From Lachnospiraceae bacterium FE2018 (GTDB taxonomy: Bacteria > Bacillota > Clostridia > Lachnospirales > Lachnospiraceae), in contig JNKK01000013.1 in NCBI GenBank assembly GCA_000702845.1, positions 1 through 64,000 of the forward strand: DNA of 64,000 nucleotides, in the 5' to 3' direction. Under the pieces are notes generated by a model that did no database searches, was not told the origin of the DNA, and saw nothing but the letters and a program-made list of their open reading frames with translations. Made by a program: the position numbers and the translations under genes. Below, in pieces: positions 25,573-34,380 of the stretch. Within the stretch, counting starts at the first letter, position 1. Each line of letters begins with the position of its first letter.

Positions 25573-25595
25573 CAGTACTTTTGGCGACCCAATCA
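25573..25595 (+). repeat. 23-nt promoter-proximal repeat, copy 2
   Basis: CAGTACTTTTGGCGACCCAA followed by TCA, 24 nt before the EFR1 start codon. See 24180-24202. Confidence 0.45.
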
Positions 25596-25618
25596 TTTAA
25601 TCTATAAGGGGAAAAAGA

Positions 25619-26377
25619 ATGACGATTTGTTATTTCACGGCGACGGGGAACTGCCTTTATGTAGCACGGCAAATTGGAGGAACGCTGTTGTCTATTCCGC
25701 AGCTGATGAAGACGGGACAATTCGAAATTACGGACAAAGCTGTGGGAATTGTATGTCCTGTTTACGCGGTGGAAATGCCGATGATGGTCCGTGATTTTCT
25801 GAAAAAGGCAAAGATTCAGACTGACTATTTTTTCTTTATCTATACTTATGGATCCGGATACGGAGAGGCCTTCTGTCACGCAAAGCTGGCCGCTGAAGAG
25901 GCGGGGCTGACGCTGAATTATATCAATGCAGTCGAGATGGTTGACAACTATCTGCCCGGTTTTGAGATGAAAGAGCAGATCGCATTGCTTTCGAAGAAGG
26001 ACGTGGACGGAAAGATCAGGAAAATCTGTCAGGACATTGCCGCAAGGAAGCAGGTAACAGTCACAGTGACAGAAGCCAGCAGACAGCAGATGGAAATGTA
26101 CAGCAATATTCTTGCAAAACCGATCCTGAAAAGGACGACGGCGCAGAAGTATGTGATCGATGACACCTGTATTCGCTGCGGAATCTGCGCAAAGGTGTGT
26201 CCGGCGGACAATATCACGGTTGGAGAGAAGGTTGTTTTCTCGGATCACTGTGAGGTATGTTACGCATGTCTGCACAATTGTCCGATGAATGCACTGCATA
26301 TTGTACCGGAGCAGAGCTCCGAGCGATTCCGCAATGAGCATATTGAATTAAAAGATATTATTGAGGCGAATCAGTAA
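25619..26377 (+). CDS. EFR1-type flavodoxin-ferredoxin protein
   Basis: 252 residues. An N-terminal flavodoxin-like domain (YFTATGNCLYVARQIGG; GIVCPVYAVEMPMMVRDFL) is joined to two 4Fe-4S ferredoxin motifs, CIRCGICAKVCP and CEVCYACLHNCP (about 184-225). This is the EFR1 architecture: a single-chain electron carrier with FMN and two clusters. It probably supplies low-potential electrons to an unidentified partner. Monocistronic. Confidence 0.87.
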   Translation: MTICYFTATGNCLYVARQIGGTLLSIPQLMKTGQFEITDKAVGIVCPVYAVEMPMMVRDFLKKAKIQTDYFFFIYTYGSGYGEAFCHAKLAAEEAGLTLNYINAVEMVDNYLPGFEMKEQIALLSKKDVDGKIRKICQDIAARKQVTVTVTEASRQQMEMYSNILAKPILKRTTAQKYVIDDTCIRCGICAKVCPADNITVGEKVVFSDHCEVCYACLHNCPMNALHIVPEQSSERFRNEHIELKDIIEANQ

Positions 26378-26456
26378 AGAAACAGGAACAAAACAGAAGA
26401 AAACACATCAATGCGCTGCGCTGCACACGTGCGGTCAGAGGCTGCGAACAAATAAG

Positions 26457-26500
26457 AAAAGACAGAGTGTTTACTAAAAGGCATACACTCTGTCTTTTTT
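26457..26500. terminator. Bidirectional terminator
   Basis: AAAAGACAGAGTGT pairs with ACACTCTGTCTTTT; T runs are present in both directions. It ends the EFR1 gene (+) and the dlt-like operon (-). Confidence 0.88.
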
Positions 26501-26531
26501 TGTCTGCGTGTCATAGATGCACAGAAAGCTA

Positions 26532-27497
26532 TTAAAGTGTATTCAGGTCTGCAGCCAGCACTGCGGAAAATCTGTCTGCTGCTTCTTCATGCATATGACC
26601 CTCAAGATCAGAATAGTTTTCAGTCGCATCGTCCAGGCGGCTGTCACCTTTCCAGGCATAATCCAGAAATGTAATATCATGTGAAGCAGCAATGTCTTCC
26701 ATCAGCTTGTGGGCCGCCTCATAATAATCAGTATGAGCATCCCGCGTTTCGGCAGGAATGGGGGTGGTTACAATAACCACAGGGATTCCTTCCCTGTTAC
26801 AGAACCGGAGAACACGGTTCAGATCATCCAGATTATCCTGTATTTCATCAGGTGAAAACTGATTCAGATCAGGAGGCGCAGGATTGAATTCAGAGGAAGC
26901 AATTCGCATCTGACCCTGCTGCGTCATTCGCTGCCTGCCGTCATCGAACGGTTCGATTCCATACTTTTTCCAGGCATCGCTTTTTTTGATTTGAAGGTTT
27001 CTGCGGATTCCGTTTAATTCACCGCGGTGTCCGATCCAGGGCATGAGAGCAACCCGGAAGTCACTGTCAAGTGCACAGTCTGTAAAATATTTTAATTTGA
27101 CGAATGAGGGCGCCATGCACTGCACAAAATAACGTTCATTGACAAATGCACGATCTGCGTCTACGAGATATGCCGGGTCATACTCAAGAATAATTCTTCC
27201 GGGCCGGTGGCTGCGGCAGGCATCCATCAGCAGATAAAGTGTATCCCGCGGAAACTGGCTTCCGACAGAAGCATTATAGCAGCTTCGTCCTGTTGAAGAA
27301 GAGAGTATTTCCGGGTTGATGGCGGAAAACGAGTGAGAAGTTCCGACGACCAGATCATCGAAGGTCTGTGTTTCAATGGTATGTATTTTTACCCGCGGAT
27401 ACTGATATGGAATCAGTGCATCATTCAGCAGGAAATTGATCAGAACAAACAGGATCAGAAAAACAGCTGCCGGACAGAGACGTTTAAAAATTCGCAT
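26532..27497 (-). CDS. Membrane-anchored SGNH-like protein (DltD-like position)
   Basis: 321 residues. One N-terminal span (about 8-25) precedes an extracytoplasmic SGNH-type fold: VVGTSHSFSAINPE holds the nucleophile-like Ser, and DLEGHMHEEAADRF the Asp/His pair near the end. It is the last gene of the dlt-like operon, starting inside the MBOAT gene (14-nt overlap). In dlt and alginate systems such a partner completes acyl transfer on the outer face. The ATG at 27497 follows GGAGGG by 7 nt. Partnership is inferred from position. Confidence 0.75.
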   Translation of the reverse strand: MRIFKRLCPAAVFLILFVLINFLLNDALIPYQYPRVKIHTIETQTFDDLVVGTSHSFSAINPEILSSSTGRSCYNASVGSQFPRDTLYLLMDACRSHRPGRIILEYDPAYLVDADRAFVNERYFVQCMAPSFVKLKYFTDCALDSDFRVALMPWIGHRGELNGIRRNLQIKKSDAWKKYGIEPFDDGRQRMTQQGQMRIASSEFNPAPPDLNQFSPDEIQDNLDDLNRVLRFCNREGIPVVIVTTPIPAETRDAHTDYYEAAHKLMEDIAASHDITFLDYAWKGDSRLDDATENYSDLEGHMHEEAADRFSAVLAADLNTL

Positions 27498-28968
27498 AGA
27501 TAAACCCTCCGAAATCGTTATAACAACCCAGCATTCCAAGTATAAATACAAACATAAGAAGCAGAACCACGCGTGAAGAAACCGGAAGCGACAGAATTCT
27601 GCCGCGCACATCGATGTTCCTTTCGCGCAGTATGCTGATCAGAAAGACAACGGCACAGCCAGAGAGAATTGTCGCAAAATGCAGGAGACATTGTCCGGGG
27701 GCTTCCGGATTAACAAAGGTAACGGAAAAAAACGGCGCGTGCAGACTTGCACGCATCATGCGAAAAGCCTGCCCAAGCGTTTCAGAACAGTCAAAATACC
27801 AGCTGATATTTACCAGAATGAAGGTGCGGATGATCTGAAACAGATGAAATGCATTACTTTTATCATTGATATGGAGCGCCTTTTTCCAGGTACGGTATGG
27901 TTTGGCAAGAAGTCCGGATACAGCGATAATAAGACCGTTGTAAAGACCGTACACGATAAAATGCCACGCGGGACCATGCCAGATACCGACAACCAGAAAA
28001 ACGATGATATTTGCGACACAGACCGGCATCGCGCGGCCGGTTGTTTTCCCGAGATGTTTTCTGCACCATTTTCCAAAGCGTCCCATCCAGGTGGACAGTG
28101 TCAGCGGAATAAAAAGATAATCTTTCATCCATGTGCCGAGCGTAATGTGCCAGCGGTGCCAGAAATCCGTGATCGATGTGGCGAAAAAAGGCTGTCTGAA
28201 ATTTTCGTCCAGTGTAATTCCCAGAATCTCGGCAGCGCCCAGAACGATGTCGATGCCGCCGGAGAAGTCAGCGTAGAGTTCTGCGCTGTACATGAGGACG
28301 CCGAAAATTCCGTAAGCATAGAATGCCGATGCGGGATCAAAAATGGTATTGACGTACTGCGCCGCATAGTCAGCAATCAGCATTTTTTTAAAGAATCCCC
28401 AGAGAATACGGATCAGTCCGCGCTGAAACCGGTTCACATCAAAGGAATGTGCCGTATACAGGGAAGATGAAAGCCGGTCGTATCTGCCGATCGGTCCCTG
28501 CATAATCTGCGGGAAAAAAGACACAAACAAGGCATAGCGGAAAAAATTCCGCTCTGCCTTGCATCGCTTCCAGGTTACATCCAGAAGATACCCGGCTGTC
28601 TGAAACGTATAAAAGGAAATGCCCAGCGGAAGGAACAATGTCCGGATACTGAGATGTGTTCCGAAAATCGTATTCAGATTCAGGACCAGGAAATTTGTAT
28701 ATTTCAGTGCCGCAAGCATTCCGAAATCGAGAAGCAGCGTCACCGGAACAGCAGCTTTAAATCCGCGTTCCGCAAACAGACCGCCGCACCATGTTACGGC
28801 AGTTGAATAAATCAGAAAGATGATCAGGCCGGGACCTGCCGCGAGTAAATAATACAGCCAGGAAAAAGCAAGAAGCCAGATCCATTGCATTTTTCCGGGC
28901 AGAAGATAATACCCTGCAAAACATAACAGAAAGAAGAGTATAAAACCGAGAGAGACAAAAGAAAGCAT
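27484..28968 (-). CDS. MBOAT acyltransferase (DltB/AlgI-like)
   Basis: 494 residues with many membrane spans. The family core reads FRQPFFATSITDFWHRWHIT LGTWMKDYLFIPL, and the catalytic His is in GIWHGPAWHF (about 330). MBOATs of this branch move acyl groups from a carrier protein across the membrane to a polymer: D-Ala in DltB, acetyl in AlgI/PatA. With an acyl carrier protein gene immediately upstream, the carrier-loaded amino acid is the likely donor here. Operon order: adenylation, decarboxylase, ACP, MBOAT, SGNH. Confidence 0.88.
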   Translation of the reverse strand: MLSFVSLGFILFFLLCFAGYYLLPGKMQWIWLLAFSWLYYLLAAGPGLIIFLIYSTAVTWCGGLFAERGFKAAVPVTLLLDFGMLAALKYTNFLVLNLNTIFGTHLSIRTLFLPLGISFYTFQTAGYLLDVTWKRCKAERNFFRYALFVSFFPQIMQGPIGRYDRLSSSLYTAHSFDVNRFQRGLIRILWGFFKKMLIADYAAQYVNTIFDPASAFYAYGIFGVLMYSAELYADFSGGIDIVLGAAEILGITLDENFRQPFFATSITDFWHRWHITLGTWMKDYLFIPLTLSTWMGRFGKWCRKHLGKTTGRAMPVCVANIIVFLVVGIWHGPAWHFIVYGLYNGLIIAVSGLLAKPYRTWKKALHINDKSNAFHLFQIIRTFILVNISWYFDCSETLGQAFRMMRASLHAPFFSVTFVNPEAPGQCLLHFATILSGCAVVFLISILRERNIDVRGRILSLPVSSRVVLLLMFVFILGMLGCYNDFGGFIYANF

Positions 28969-28988
28969 AACCGTTCTTCCTGTCTGTG

Positions 28989-29213
28989 TTACTTCTGCAG
29001 CCGCTGAATCAGATCATAGATGGCCTGTGCGGAATTGAAATTCGAAGGAATCAGATCCACCGGCGTAATGCGGATTTCGTAGGTTTCCTCCAGTTCGCTC
29101 ACAAGAGAGAGCAGTTCAAAAGAGCTTAAGAATCCGTCGTCGATCAGTGTCGTACAGGTTTCGTAGTCAGCATCCGGCTGAATATCTTCAAGTATTTCCA
29201 GTAATTGTTCCAT
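28989..29213 (-). CDS. Acyl carrier protein (DltC-like)
   Basis: 74 residues, four-helix ACP pattern. The segment DDGFLSSFELLSLVSELEE aligns with DltC's DSF motif, making Ser31 the probable 4'-phosphopantetheine site; the Asp usually before it is a Ser. It overlaps the decarboxylase gene by 26 nt and lies 20 nt before the MBOAT gene. It probably carries the activated aminoacyl group. Confidence 0.85.
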   Translation of the reverse strand: MEQLLEILEDIQPDADYETCTTLIDDGFLSSFELLSLVSELEETYEIRITPVDLIPSNFNSAQAIYDLIQRLQK

Positions 29214-30405
29214 TGTTAAATCTCCATGTAGGTTGTTGCTGTCTGACTTTATTCATAGTTCCTTTCGTTGACAGGTAAACAGCCGGCAGATCCCGCGAGA
29301 GAAACAGACTGATTCCTTCTGTGACAGAATATGCACCGGTGCGGGTGAAGACCAGAAGGTCTCCCGGTTCCGGTGCAGGCAGTGTTATTTCCCTGACCAG
29401 AACATCGGCTGTCGTGCATAGTGAGCCGTAGATGGTGCAGGAAGGCAAAGAAGAAGTCTGGTCACAGGTGCGTGCATCGGCGGAAACGGTCTGTCCGGAA
29501 GAATCTGCAGCTTTTGTCAGAATGTGCGGTACTTTCATTGCCATCGACTGCCCGAAATAATTGAGCTGGTGTACACCGCCGTCGGTGATACAGCAGGTTC
29601 TGCCGCTGATCTGTTTGCAGTCGGCAATCCGTGTCGCGTAATACCCGCAGTACGCAGTGAGAAAACGTCCCATCTCCAGTGTGATCTGACCGGTAAACTG
29701 CATATTGTTTAACAGTTCTTTCAGATTGCCGATTGTTTCGACGGGATCACAGTCCGTTTCATTGATGAAATACTGAACGGACAGTCCGGGACCATATTCC
29801 AGTTCTTGTGTCGTAAATCCGGTTTCCAGACCGAGGCGGGTGATCAGATCGTCAAGATATTCGATTTCGCTTTTGATCTGTCGCGGCAGTTTCTGGGTTC
29901 CACTGTAGTACTGAAGACCGCACATGTCAATTCCGTGAAATGAATCTCTGTGCCGGATCAGGTCAAACAGATCCGGTTCATCCATACCAAACTGATTGCC
30001 TGCAGTCACGCGCAGCAGAACGCGGAATACAAGATTCCGCTCCAGTGCGATCGTATTCAGCAATTCCAGCTGTGCCTTCGATTCGGCAGTATAAACAGGT
30101 GCATCACCCCAGCGGTCTGCTAGCATCCTGAAATTGTCCGGTTCTTTGTTGACGCCGGAGAGGACAAGTTTTGCAGGAGAAATGTCTGATGCTGCACATA
30201 TCTCTGCCTCACCGGGAGAACAGACTTCCAGTGCATCCACATGCGGCAGAGCCGGCAGAATCAGAAACGGGTTTGCCTTCATCGCATAAACGAGACGGAT
30301 TTCAGGACCGAGCGCGGTGCGGATTGTTTTCAGCCGTTCAGTCAGTTCGTCAGCAGAAAACACATAGCTGGGAGTCGGAAGATTTATAAAATCCTGATAT
30401 TTCAT
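29188..30405 (-). CDS. PLP fold-III decarboxylase (LysA/BtrK-like)
   Basis: 405 residues. An alanine-racemase-like barrel carries the PLP lysine in VYAMKANPF (Lys43). It has the ExGR loop as EMGRFLTAYCGYY and the inter-subunit catalytic Cys in YGSLCTTADVL, both typical of diaminopimelate/ornithine decarboxylases rather than racemases. The usual HIGSQ is YYSGTQ, so the substrate may differ. The gene overlaps the adenylation gene by 4 nt and the ACP gene by 26 nt. The butirosin enzyme BtrK is a precedent for this fold decarboxylating an ACP-bound amino acid. Confidence 0.82.
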   Translation of the reverse strand: MKYQDFINLPTPSYVFSADELTERLKTIRTALGPEIRLVYAMKANPFLILPALPHVDALEVCSPGEAEICAASDISPAKLVLSGVNKEPDNFRMLADRWGDAPVYTAESKAQLELLNTIALERNLVFRVLLRVTAGNQFGMDEPDLFDLIRHRDSFHGIDMCGLQYYSGTQKLPRQIKSEIEYLDDLITRLGLETGFTTQELEYGPGLSVQYFINETDCDPVETIGNLKELLNNMQFTGQITLEMGRFLTAYCGYYATRIADCKQISGRTCCITDGGVHQLNYFGQSMAMKVPHILTKAADSSGQTVSADARTCDQTSSLPSCTIYGSLCTTADVLVREITLPAPEPGDLLVFTRTGAYSVTEGISLFLSRDLPAVYLSTKGTMNKVRQQQPTWRFNNGTITGNT

Positions 30406-31922
30406 CGGCCTCTGCTCCTCCGGTTTGTATATTGCAGTTCCAGTGCACGGCGGTCAATCTTGGCATTCTTGGTTAAAGGAAATGTCTCACAGGAGACCCA
30501 TGCATTTGGAATCATGTACTGCGGAAGTGCTTCTGAGAGCTGATGTGCAAGCTCTTTTTTCTCGCCCGTACCAATATAAAATGCGACGATCCTGCCGCGC
30601 AGATACAGGCAGCAGGCCCGATCGATTTCACGGATTTTTTCCAGCGCTGCTTCGATCTCCCCAAGTTCAATCCGGTGTCCCATGTGTTTGATCTGAAAAT
30701 CCCGGCGTGACGCAAAGCAGAGCTCACCCGATGAGTCATAACATGCCAGATCTCCGGTGCGGTAAATCCGTTCCGGGAAGTTGTCGTTCAGCGGGTTCTG
30801 GGTGAAAGCGCGCGCCGTCATCTCGGGATTGCGGTAATAGCCGAGTGCCAGACAGCTCCCGGCGACGCACAGTTCTCCGGTGACATCCGGTTCCGTGATC
30901 AGATGATCCTGTTCGTCGAGCAGGAAAACTTTTTCGTTCGGAAACGGTTTTCCGATTGGAAGACTGTCTCCGGGTGAAAACGGCCGGTCCACGATATAAT
31001 ACGTGCAGTTACAGGTGATTTCCGTCGGTCCGTATACGTTTACGAAGAAAGCATCCGGAAGTACTTCGCGCCAGATGTTCAGCTGCTTTACCGGCATGAC
31101 TTCGCCGGAAAAGATTACCTTTCTGACATCGGAAGGAATCTTATAATCAAATCCGTGCAGCTGCGAGAGCATGCACATGGCGGATACCGCCCAGATCAGT
31201 GTCGTCACACGATGTTCCGTGAGATAATCCAGAAGTTCTGTCGGAAATGAGAAGTACCGCGTGGGTATGATCCGTACGGTAGCGCCGGTCTTCAGCGCCG
31301 AGTAAATATCTTTCACAGAGACATCAAAATCAAACGGTGCCTGATTTCCGATAATATCCGTTTCAGTAATCTGAAACAGGGATGTAAACTGTTCGATAAA
31401 ATCGATGACTGCGCGGTGCGGAACCAGCACCCCTTTCGGAGTTCCGGTAGAACCGGATGTAAAATTACAGTAAAGAGGGTCCAGATCTGTCGACTGTGCA
31501 CGGATCTCGTTCAAAAGCGTATCATCCGCATCAGCTGCGGCAAGCTCCCCGATCAGAAGCACGGTACCGGTAAACCCGGTTTCTGAAAGCCGTTCTGCAT
31601 GTTCCGGATCGGTAATGATTACATCCGGATTTAGTGTATCCAGAATCTGGCAGAGTCTGGCTGCCGGCTGGCGGGTATCCATCTGTGAATAAAAACAGCC
31701 TGCGGTAACAATCCCCATGAAGGCACGGATTGCCGCGACACTCTTCTCCAGATAGACTGCAACGGGAGAGCGTGGTGTAGTTTTTCCGGCCAGCGCAGCT
31801 GCGATATGCCTGCGGTCTCTGTTGAGCGCAGACCAGGTGATGGAACAGTCCGGATCTGCAAATGCGATCTGATCCGGCAGCCGTCCGGCTGTCTGTTCCA
31901 GGTATTCTAAAACATTTGTCAT
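30402..31922 (-). CDS. Amino acid adenylation enzyme (DltA-like)
   Basis: 506 residues, the stand-alone DltA length. Adenylation cores are seen: NFTSGSTGTPKGVLVPH (A3), APFDFDVSVKDIYSALKTGA (A4, with the Asp that binds the substrate amine), NVYGPTEITCNCTYY (A5), YRTGDLA (A7) and KNAKIDRRAL with the catalytic Lys (A10). It should activate an amino acid with ATP and load it on the ACP at 28989-29213. First gene of a five-gene operon, ATG preceded by GGAG. The specificity cannot be read reliably by eye, so D-Ala is not assumed. Confidence 0.87.
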   Translation of the reverse strand: MTNVLEYLEQTAGRLPDQIAFADPDCSITWSALNRDRRHIAAALAGKTTPRSPVAVYLEKSVAAIRAFMGIVTAGCFYSQMDTRQPAARLCQILDTLNPDVIITDPEHAERLSETGFTGTVLLIGELAAADADDTLLNEIRAQSTDLDPLYCNFTSGSTGTPKGVLVPHRAVIDFIEQFTSLFQITETDIIGNQAPFDFDVSVKDIYSALKTGATVRIIPTRYFSFPTELLDYLTEHRVTTLIWAVSAMCMLSQLHGFDYKIPSDVRKVIFSGEVMPVKQLNIWREVLPDAFFVNVYGPTEITCNCTYYIVDRPFSPGDSLPIGKPFPNEKVFLLDEQDHLITEPDVTGELCVAGSCLALGYYRNPEMTARAFTQNPLNDNFPERIYRTGDLACYDSSGELCFASRRDFQIKHMGHRIELGEIEAALEKIREIDRACCLYLRGRIVAFYIGTGEKKELAHQLSEALPQYMIPNAWVSCETFPLTKNAKIDRRALELQYTNRRSRGR

Positions 31923-31964
31923 TTATATCTCCGTAATATTCAATCACGATATCCGATCGCGTGC

Positions 31965-32005
31965 GAGCTGCGCGACGCACTTGTACGTCTTCCTCTGCGC
32001 AGCTC
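31965..32005. other. Intergenic inverted repeat
   Basis: GAGCTGCGC and GCGCAGCTC pair perfectly across about 23 nt between coaBC and the dlt-like operon, both on the minus strand. There is no T run; it may be a processing or weak termination hairpin. Confidence 0.35.
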
Positions 32006-32034
32006 TGCGATATTCACGCTTTGCGTCTGAGCAT

Positions 32035-33234
32035 TTATGCCTGCCCGCCAAGCCCGATCAGCCGGTCGAGAAGATGCATTGCGACATCTTCCTTGCTCAT
32101 CAGTTCCAGCTGTTCCGCGTTTTCAGCTGTAATTATGGTTACGACGTTGGTGTCGGTACCGAACCCGGCACCTGCAACTTTAACATTGTTTCCGACGATC
32201 ATATCGAGATTCTTCTTTACCAGTTTTGCGCGGGCTCTTGTCTCCAGTTCAGAGGTTTCCATCGCAAAGCCGCAGAGCAGCTGCCCGGGCTTTTTATGAT
32301 CACCCAGATATTGCAGCGTATCCGGCGTGCGTTCCAGCTGAATCGAGAGATCACTGTCTTTTTTCTTAATCTTCTCATCGGAAATATCAGCAGGGCGGTA
32401 GTCGGCGACGGCTGCCGCTTTTATAATGATATCCTGCTCATCGCTTCTTGCAGTTACTTCGCGGAACAAGTCCTGAGCACTCCGGATCGGCACATATGTT
32501 GTGAAGAGCGGCGGCTCCAGCGCGGTAATGCCGCTGACAAGCGTGACGTCAGCACCGCGCAGGGAAGCCATTTTTGCAATGGCGTAGCCCATCTTTCCGG
32601 AAGATCGGTTTGTGATATAGCGCACGGGATCCATCGGCTCCTGTGTCGGACCGGCAGTGACGAGAATCTTCTTTCCGGCAAGATCTTTAGGAAATGCGAT
32701 TTCGTGCAGAACATATTGGAGGATCAGATTCTCATCCGGGAATTTTCCGCTGCCTGTATCACCGCATGCGAGCAGACCGGAAGCCGGTTCAATCACCTTC
32801 CAGCCATAATTGATCAGCGTCTGTCTGTTCGCCTGTGTGACAGGGTTTTCATACATACGGGTGTTCATGGCAGGTGCAATCATTTTGGGACATGTGCTGG
32901 CCAGGATTGTGGTCGTCAGCATATCATCCGCGAGGCCGTGCGCAAGCTTTGCCATGATATTAGCGGTGGCCGGCGCAACCAGAATAAGATCTGCTTTTTT
33001 CGCCAGTTCAATATGGGTCACCTCGAACGGATGATTGCGGTCAAAGGTGTCCGTCAGGCATTTCTGTTTTGTCAGAGTTTCAAAGGTGAGCGGGTGAATA
33101 AAATTTGCGGCATTGTCTGTCATGATGACGTGCACTTCCGCGTGCTGCTTCATCAGAAGACTTGCCAGACCTGCCGCTTTATACGCGGCAATTCCGCCTG
33201 TTACGCCAAGAACGATGGTTTTTCCCTTTAACAT
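32035..33234 (-). CDS. coaBC: CoaBC: phosphopantothenoylcysteine synthetase/decarboxylase
   Basis: 399 residues. The N-terminal flavoprotein decarboxylase half (CoaC) has GVTGGIAAYKAAGL, the APAMNTRMYENP active-site loop, and ACGDTGSGKFPD containing the Cys. The C-terminal synthetase half (CoaB) has VTAGPTQEPMDPVRYITNRSSGKMG-type sequence. It turns 4'-phosphopantothenate into phosphopantetheine in CoA synthesis. I chose the ATG at 33234 (GGAG 6 nt upstream). Divergent from panT-coaX, so pantothenate uptake, its kinase and the next steps are grouped. Confidence 0.95.
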   Translation of the reverse strand: MLKGKTIVLGVTGGIAAYKAAGLASLLMKQHAEVHVIMTDNAANFIHPLTFETLTKQKCLTDTFDRNHPFEVTHIELAKKADLILVAPATANIMAKLAHGLADDMLTTTILASTCPKMIAPAMNTRMYENPVTQANRQTLINYGWKVIEPASGLLACGDTGSGKFPDENLILQYVLHEIAFPKDLAGKKILVTAGPTQEPMDPVRYITNRSSGKMGYAIAKMASLRGADVTLVSGITALEPPLFTTYVPIRSAQDLFREVTARSDEQDIIIKAAAVADYRPADISDEKIKKKDSDLSIQLERTPDTLQYLGDHKKPGQLLCGFAMETSELETRARAKLVKKNLDMIVGNNVKVAGAGFGTDTNVVTIITAENAEQLELMSKEDVAMHLLDRLIGLGGQA

Positions 33235-33442
33235 TTCTGCTCCAGTCTGTCCTTTAATAAACATAAAGTGTAGGTGTTGTTTGAGACAGGATTATTAATA
33301 CACAGTATTCTCTGGAAATGTCCCGGATTTCTGTGTCTCCTGTCAGTAAAACAGTGTAGCATTCCATGAAAGTGGATGCAAGTTTATCTGAGATTCTGCT
33401 AAGAATTCACACAAAATTCGTTTGTACTTATCGCTTTAATAT

Positions 33443-33487
33443 GATACAATTCCAAAGGATCAAGAAAGATCCAGGATGTATTGTATC
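33443..33487 (+). other. Nested hairpin in the coaBC-panT gap
   Basis: GATACAAT pairs with ATTGTATC and encloses GGATC...GATCC. It lies in the 422-nt divergent region 33235-33656, 170 nt upstream of the ECF gene. It may be an untranslated leader element or terminator-like relic. I saw no known riboswitch core; the rest of the gap shows nothing clear. Confidence 0.35.
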
Positions 33488-33656
33488 CCGGAAAGCTATT
33501 TGATCAGGCATATTTCGGCCGGATTCTTCCTTTCGGATCCGTCGTACCGGTGCATCGGACGGCAGGAGAAGAAACAGCAGGTGCAGAAGAGACGGACAGA
33601 ACGAATCTTGCTCTGATACAGGTGTGCGGAGGGAATAATAACAGGAGGACAAAAAA

Positions 33657-34295
33657 ATGAAAAACAACACATCTGGAACAGTCAAACTCGTTACCATTGG
33701 GCTTCTCACCGCCATCTTGCTTCTGATGGCATACACACCGCTTGGATATCTGAATATCGGACCGCTGGCAATCACATTTAATATGATTCCTGTCGCAATC
33801 GCGGCGATCACACTCGGACCGGCCGGCGGCGCAGCAGTTGGAGCAGTTTTTGGACTGACTTCTTTCCTGCAGTGCATTGGCGTCGGCGGAACTTCTGCAA
33901 TGGGCGCAATGCTGTTTTCCATTAACCCGTTCCTGGCATTCATCCAGCGTATGATTCCGCGTGTACTCGACGGATTTCTGCTTGGATTCATTTTCCGGGG
34001 CGCAAAGAAGCACACCAACGGATTTGTGGCATCTTCCATTACCGGATTCTTCGCCGCATTCCTCAATACCGTATTTTTCATGAGCTCTCTGGTAATTCTG
34101 TTTGGAAACACTTCCTACATTCAGGAAATGATGGGCGGAAGAAATGTGATCGTATTTATCTGCGTAACCGTTGGAATTAATGCAGTCTTTGAGATGCTTG
34201 CATCCACAATTATTACAGGCGCTGTCGGCGCTGCACTGATCAAAGCGCGTCTTGTGCAGGCTCCTGCACAAAAAAAAGCATTTGCTGAAGCCTGA
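33657..34295 (+). CDS. panT: ECF transporter S component, probably pantothenate (PanT-like)
   Basis: 212 residues with about six membrane spans. The opening VKLVTIGLLTAILLLMAYTP and NIGPLAITFNMIPVAIAAIT LGPAGGAAVGAVFGLTSF are the hallmark of ECF S components. Substrate assignment rests on neighbours: coaX follows and coaBC is divergent, so pantothenate fits. It needs the shared EcfAA'T module, not present in the window. ATG preceded by AGGAGG. Confidence 0.8.
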   Translation: MKNNTSGTVKLVTIGLLTAILLLMAYTPLGYLNIGPLAITFNMIPVAIAAITLGPAGGAAVGAVFGLTSFLQCIGVGGTSAMGAMLFSINPFLAFIQRMIPRVLDGFLLGFIFRGAKKHTNGFVASSITGFFAAFLNTVFFMSSLVILFGNTSYIQEMMGGRNVIVFICVTVGINAVFEMLASTIITGAVGAALIKARLVQAPAQKKAFAEA

Positions 34296-34380
34296 GCGGC
34301 ATTGCGCTGACAGAAGCGCGGAACGGGCGAACGGACTTCAGCGAATCCGGATGAACTGCAATTATTTATGAGGCGATTCT

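Noticed and set aside
30402-31922. Naming the cluster dltA-D
   Set aside because: Gene order and the decarboxylase are not those of the classical dlt operon, and D-Ala specificity could not be read from the sequence.
31981-33231. A 416-codon frame antisense to coaBC
   Set aside because: coaBC is unmistakable on the minus strand; the antisense frame has no motif or ribosome binding site.
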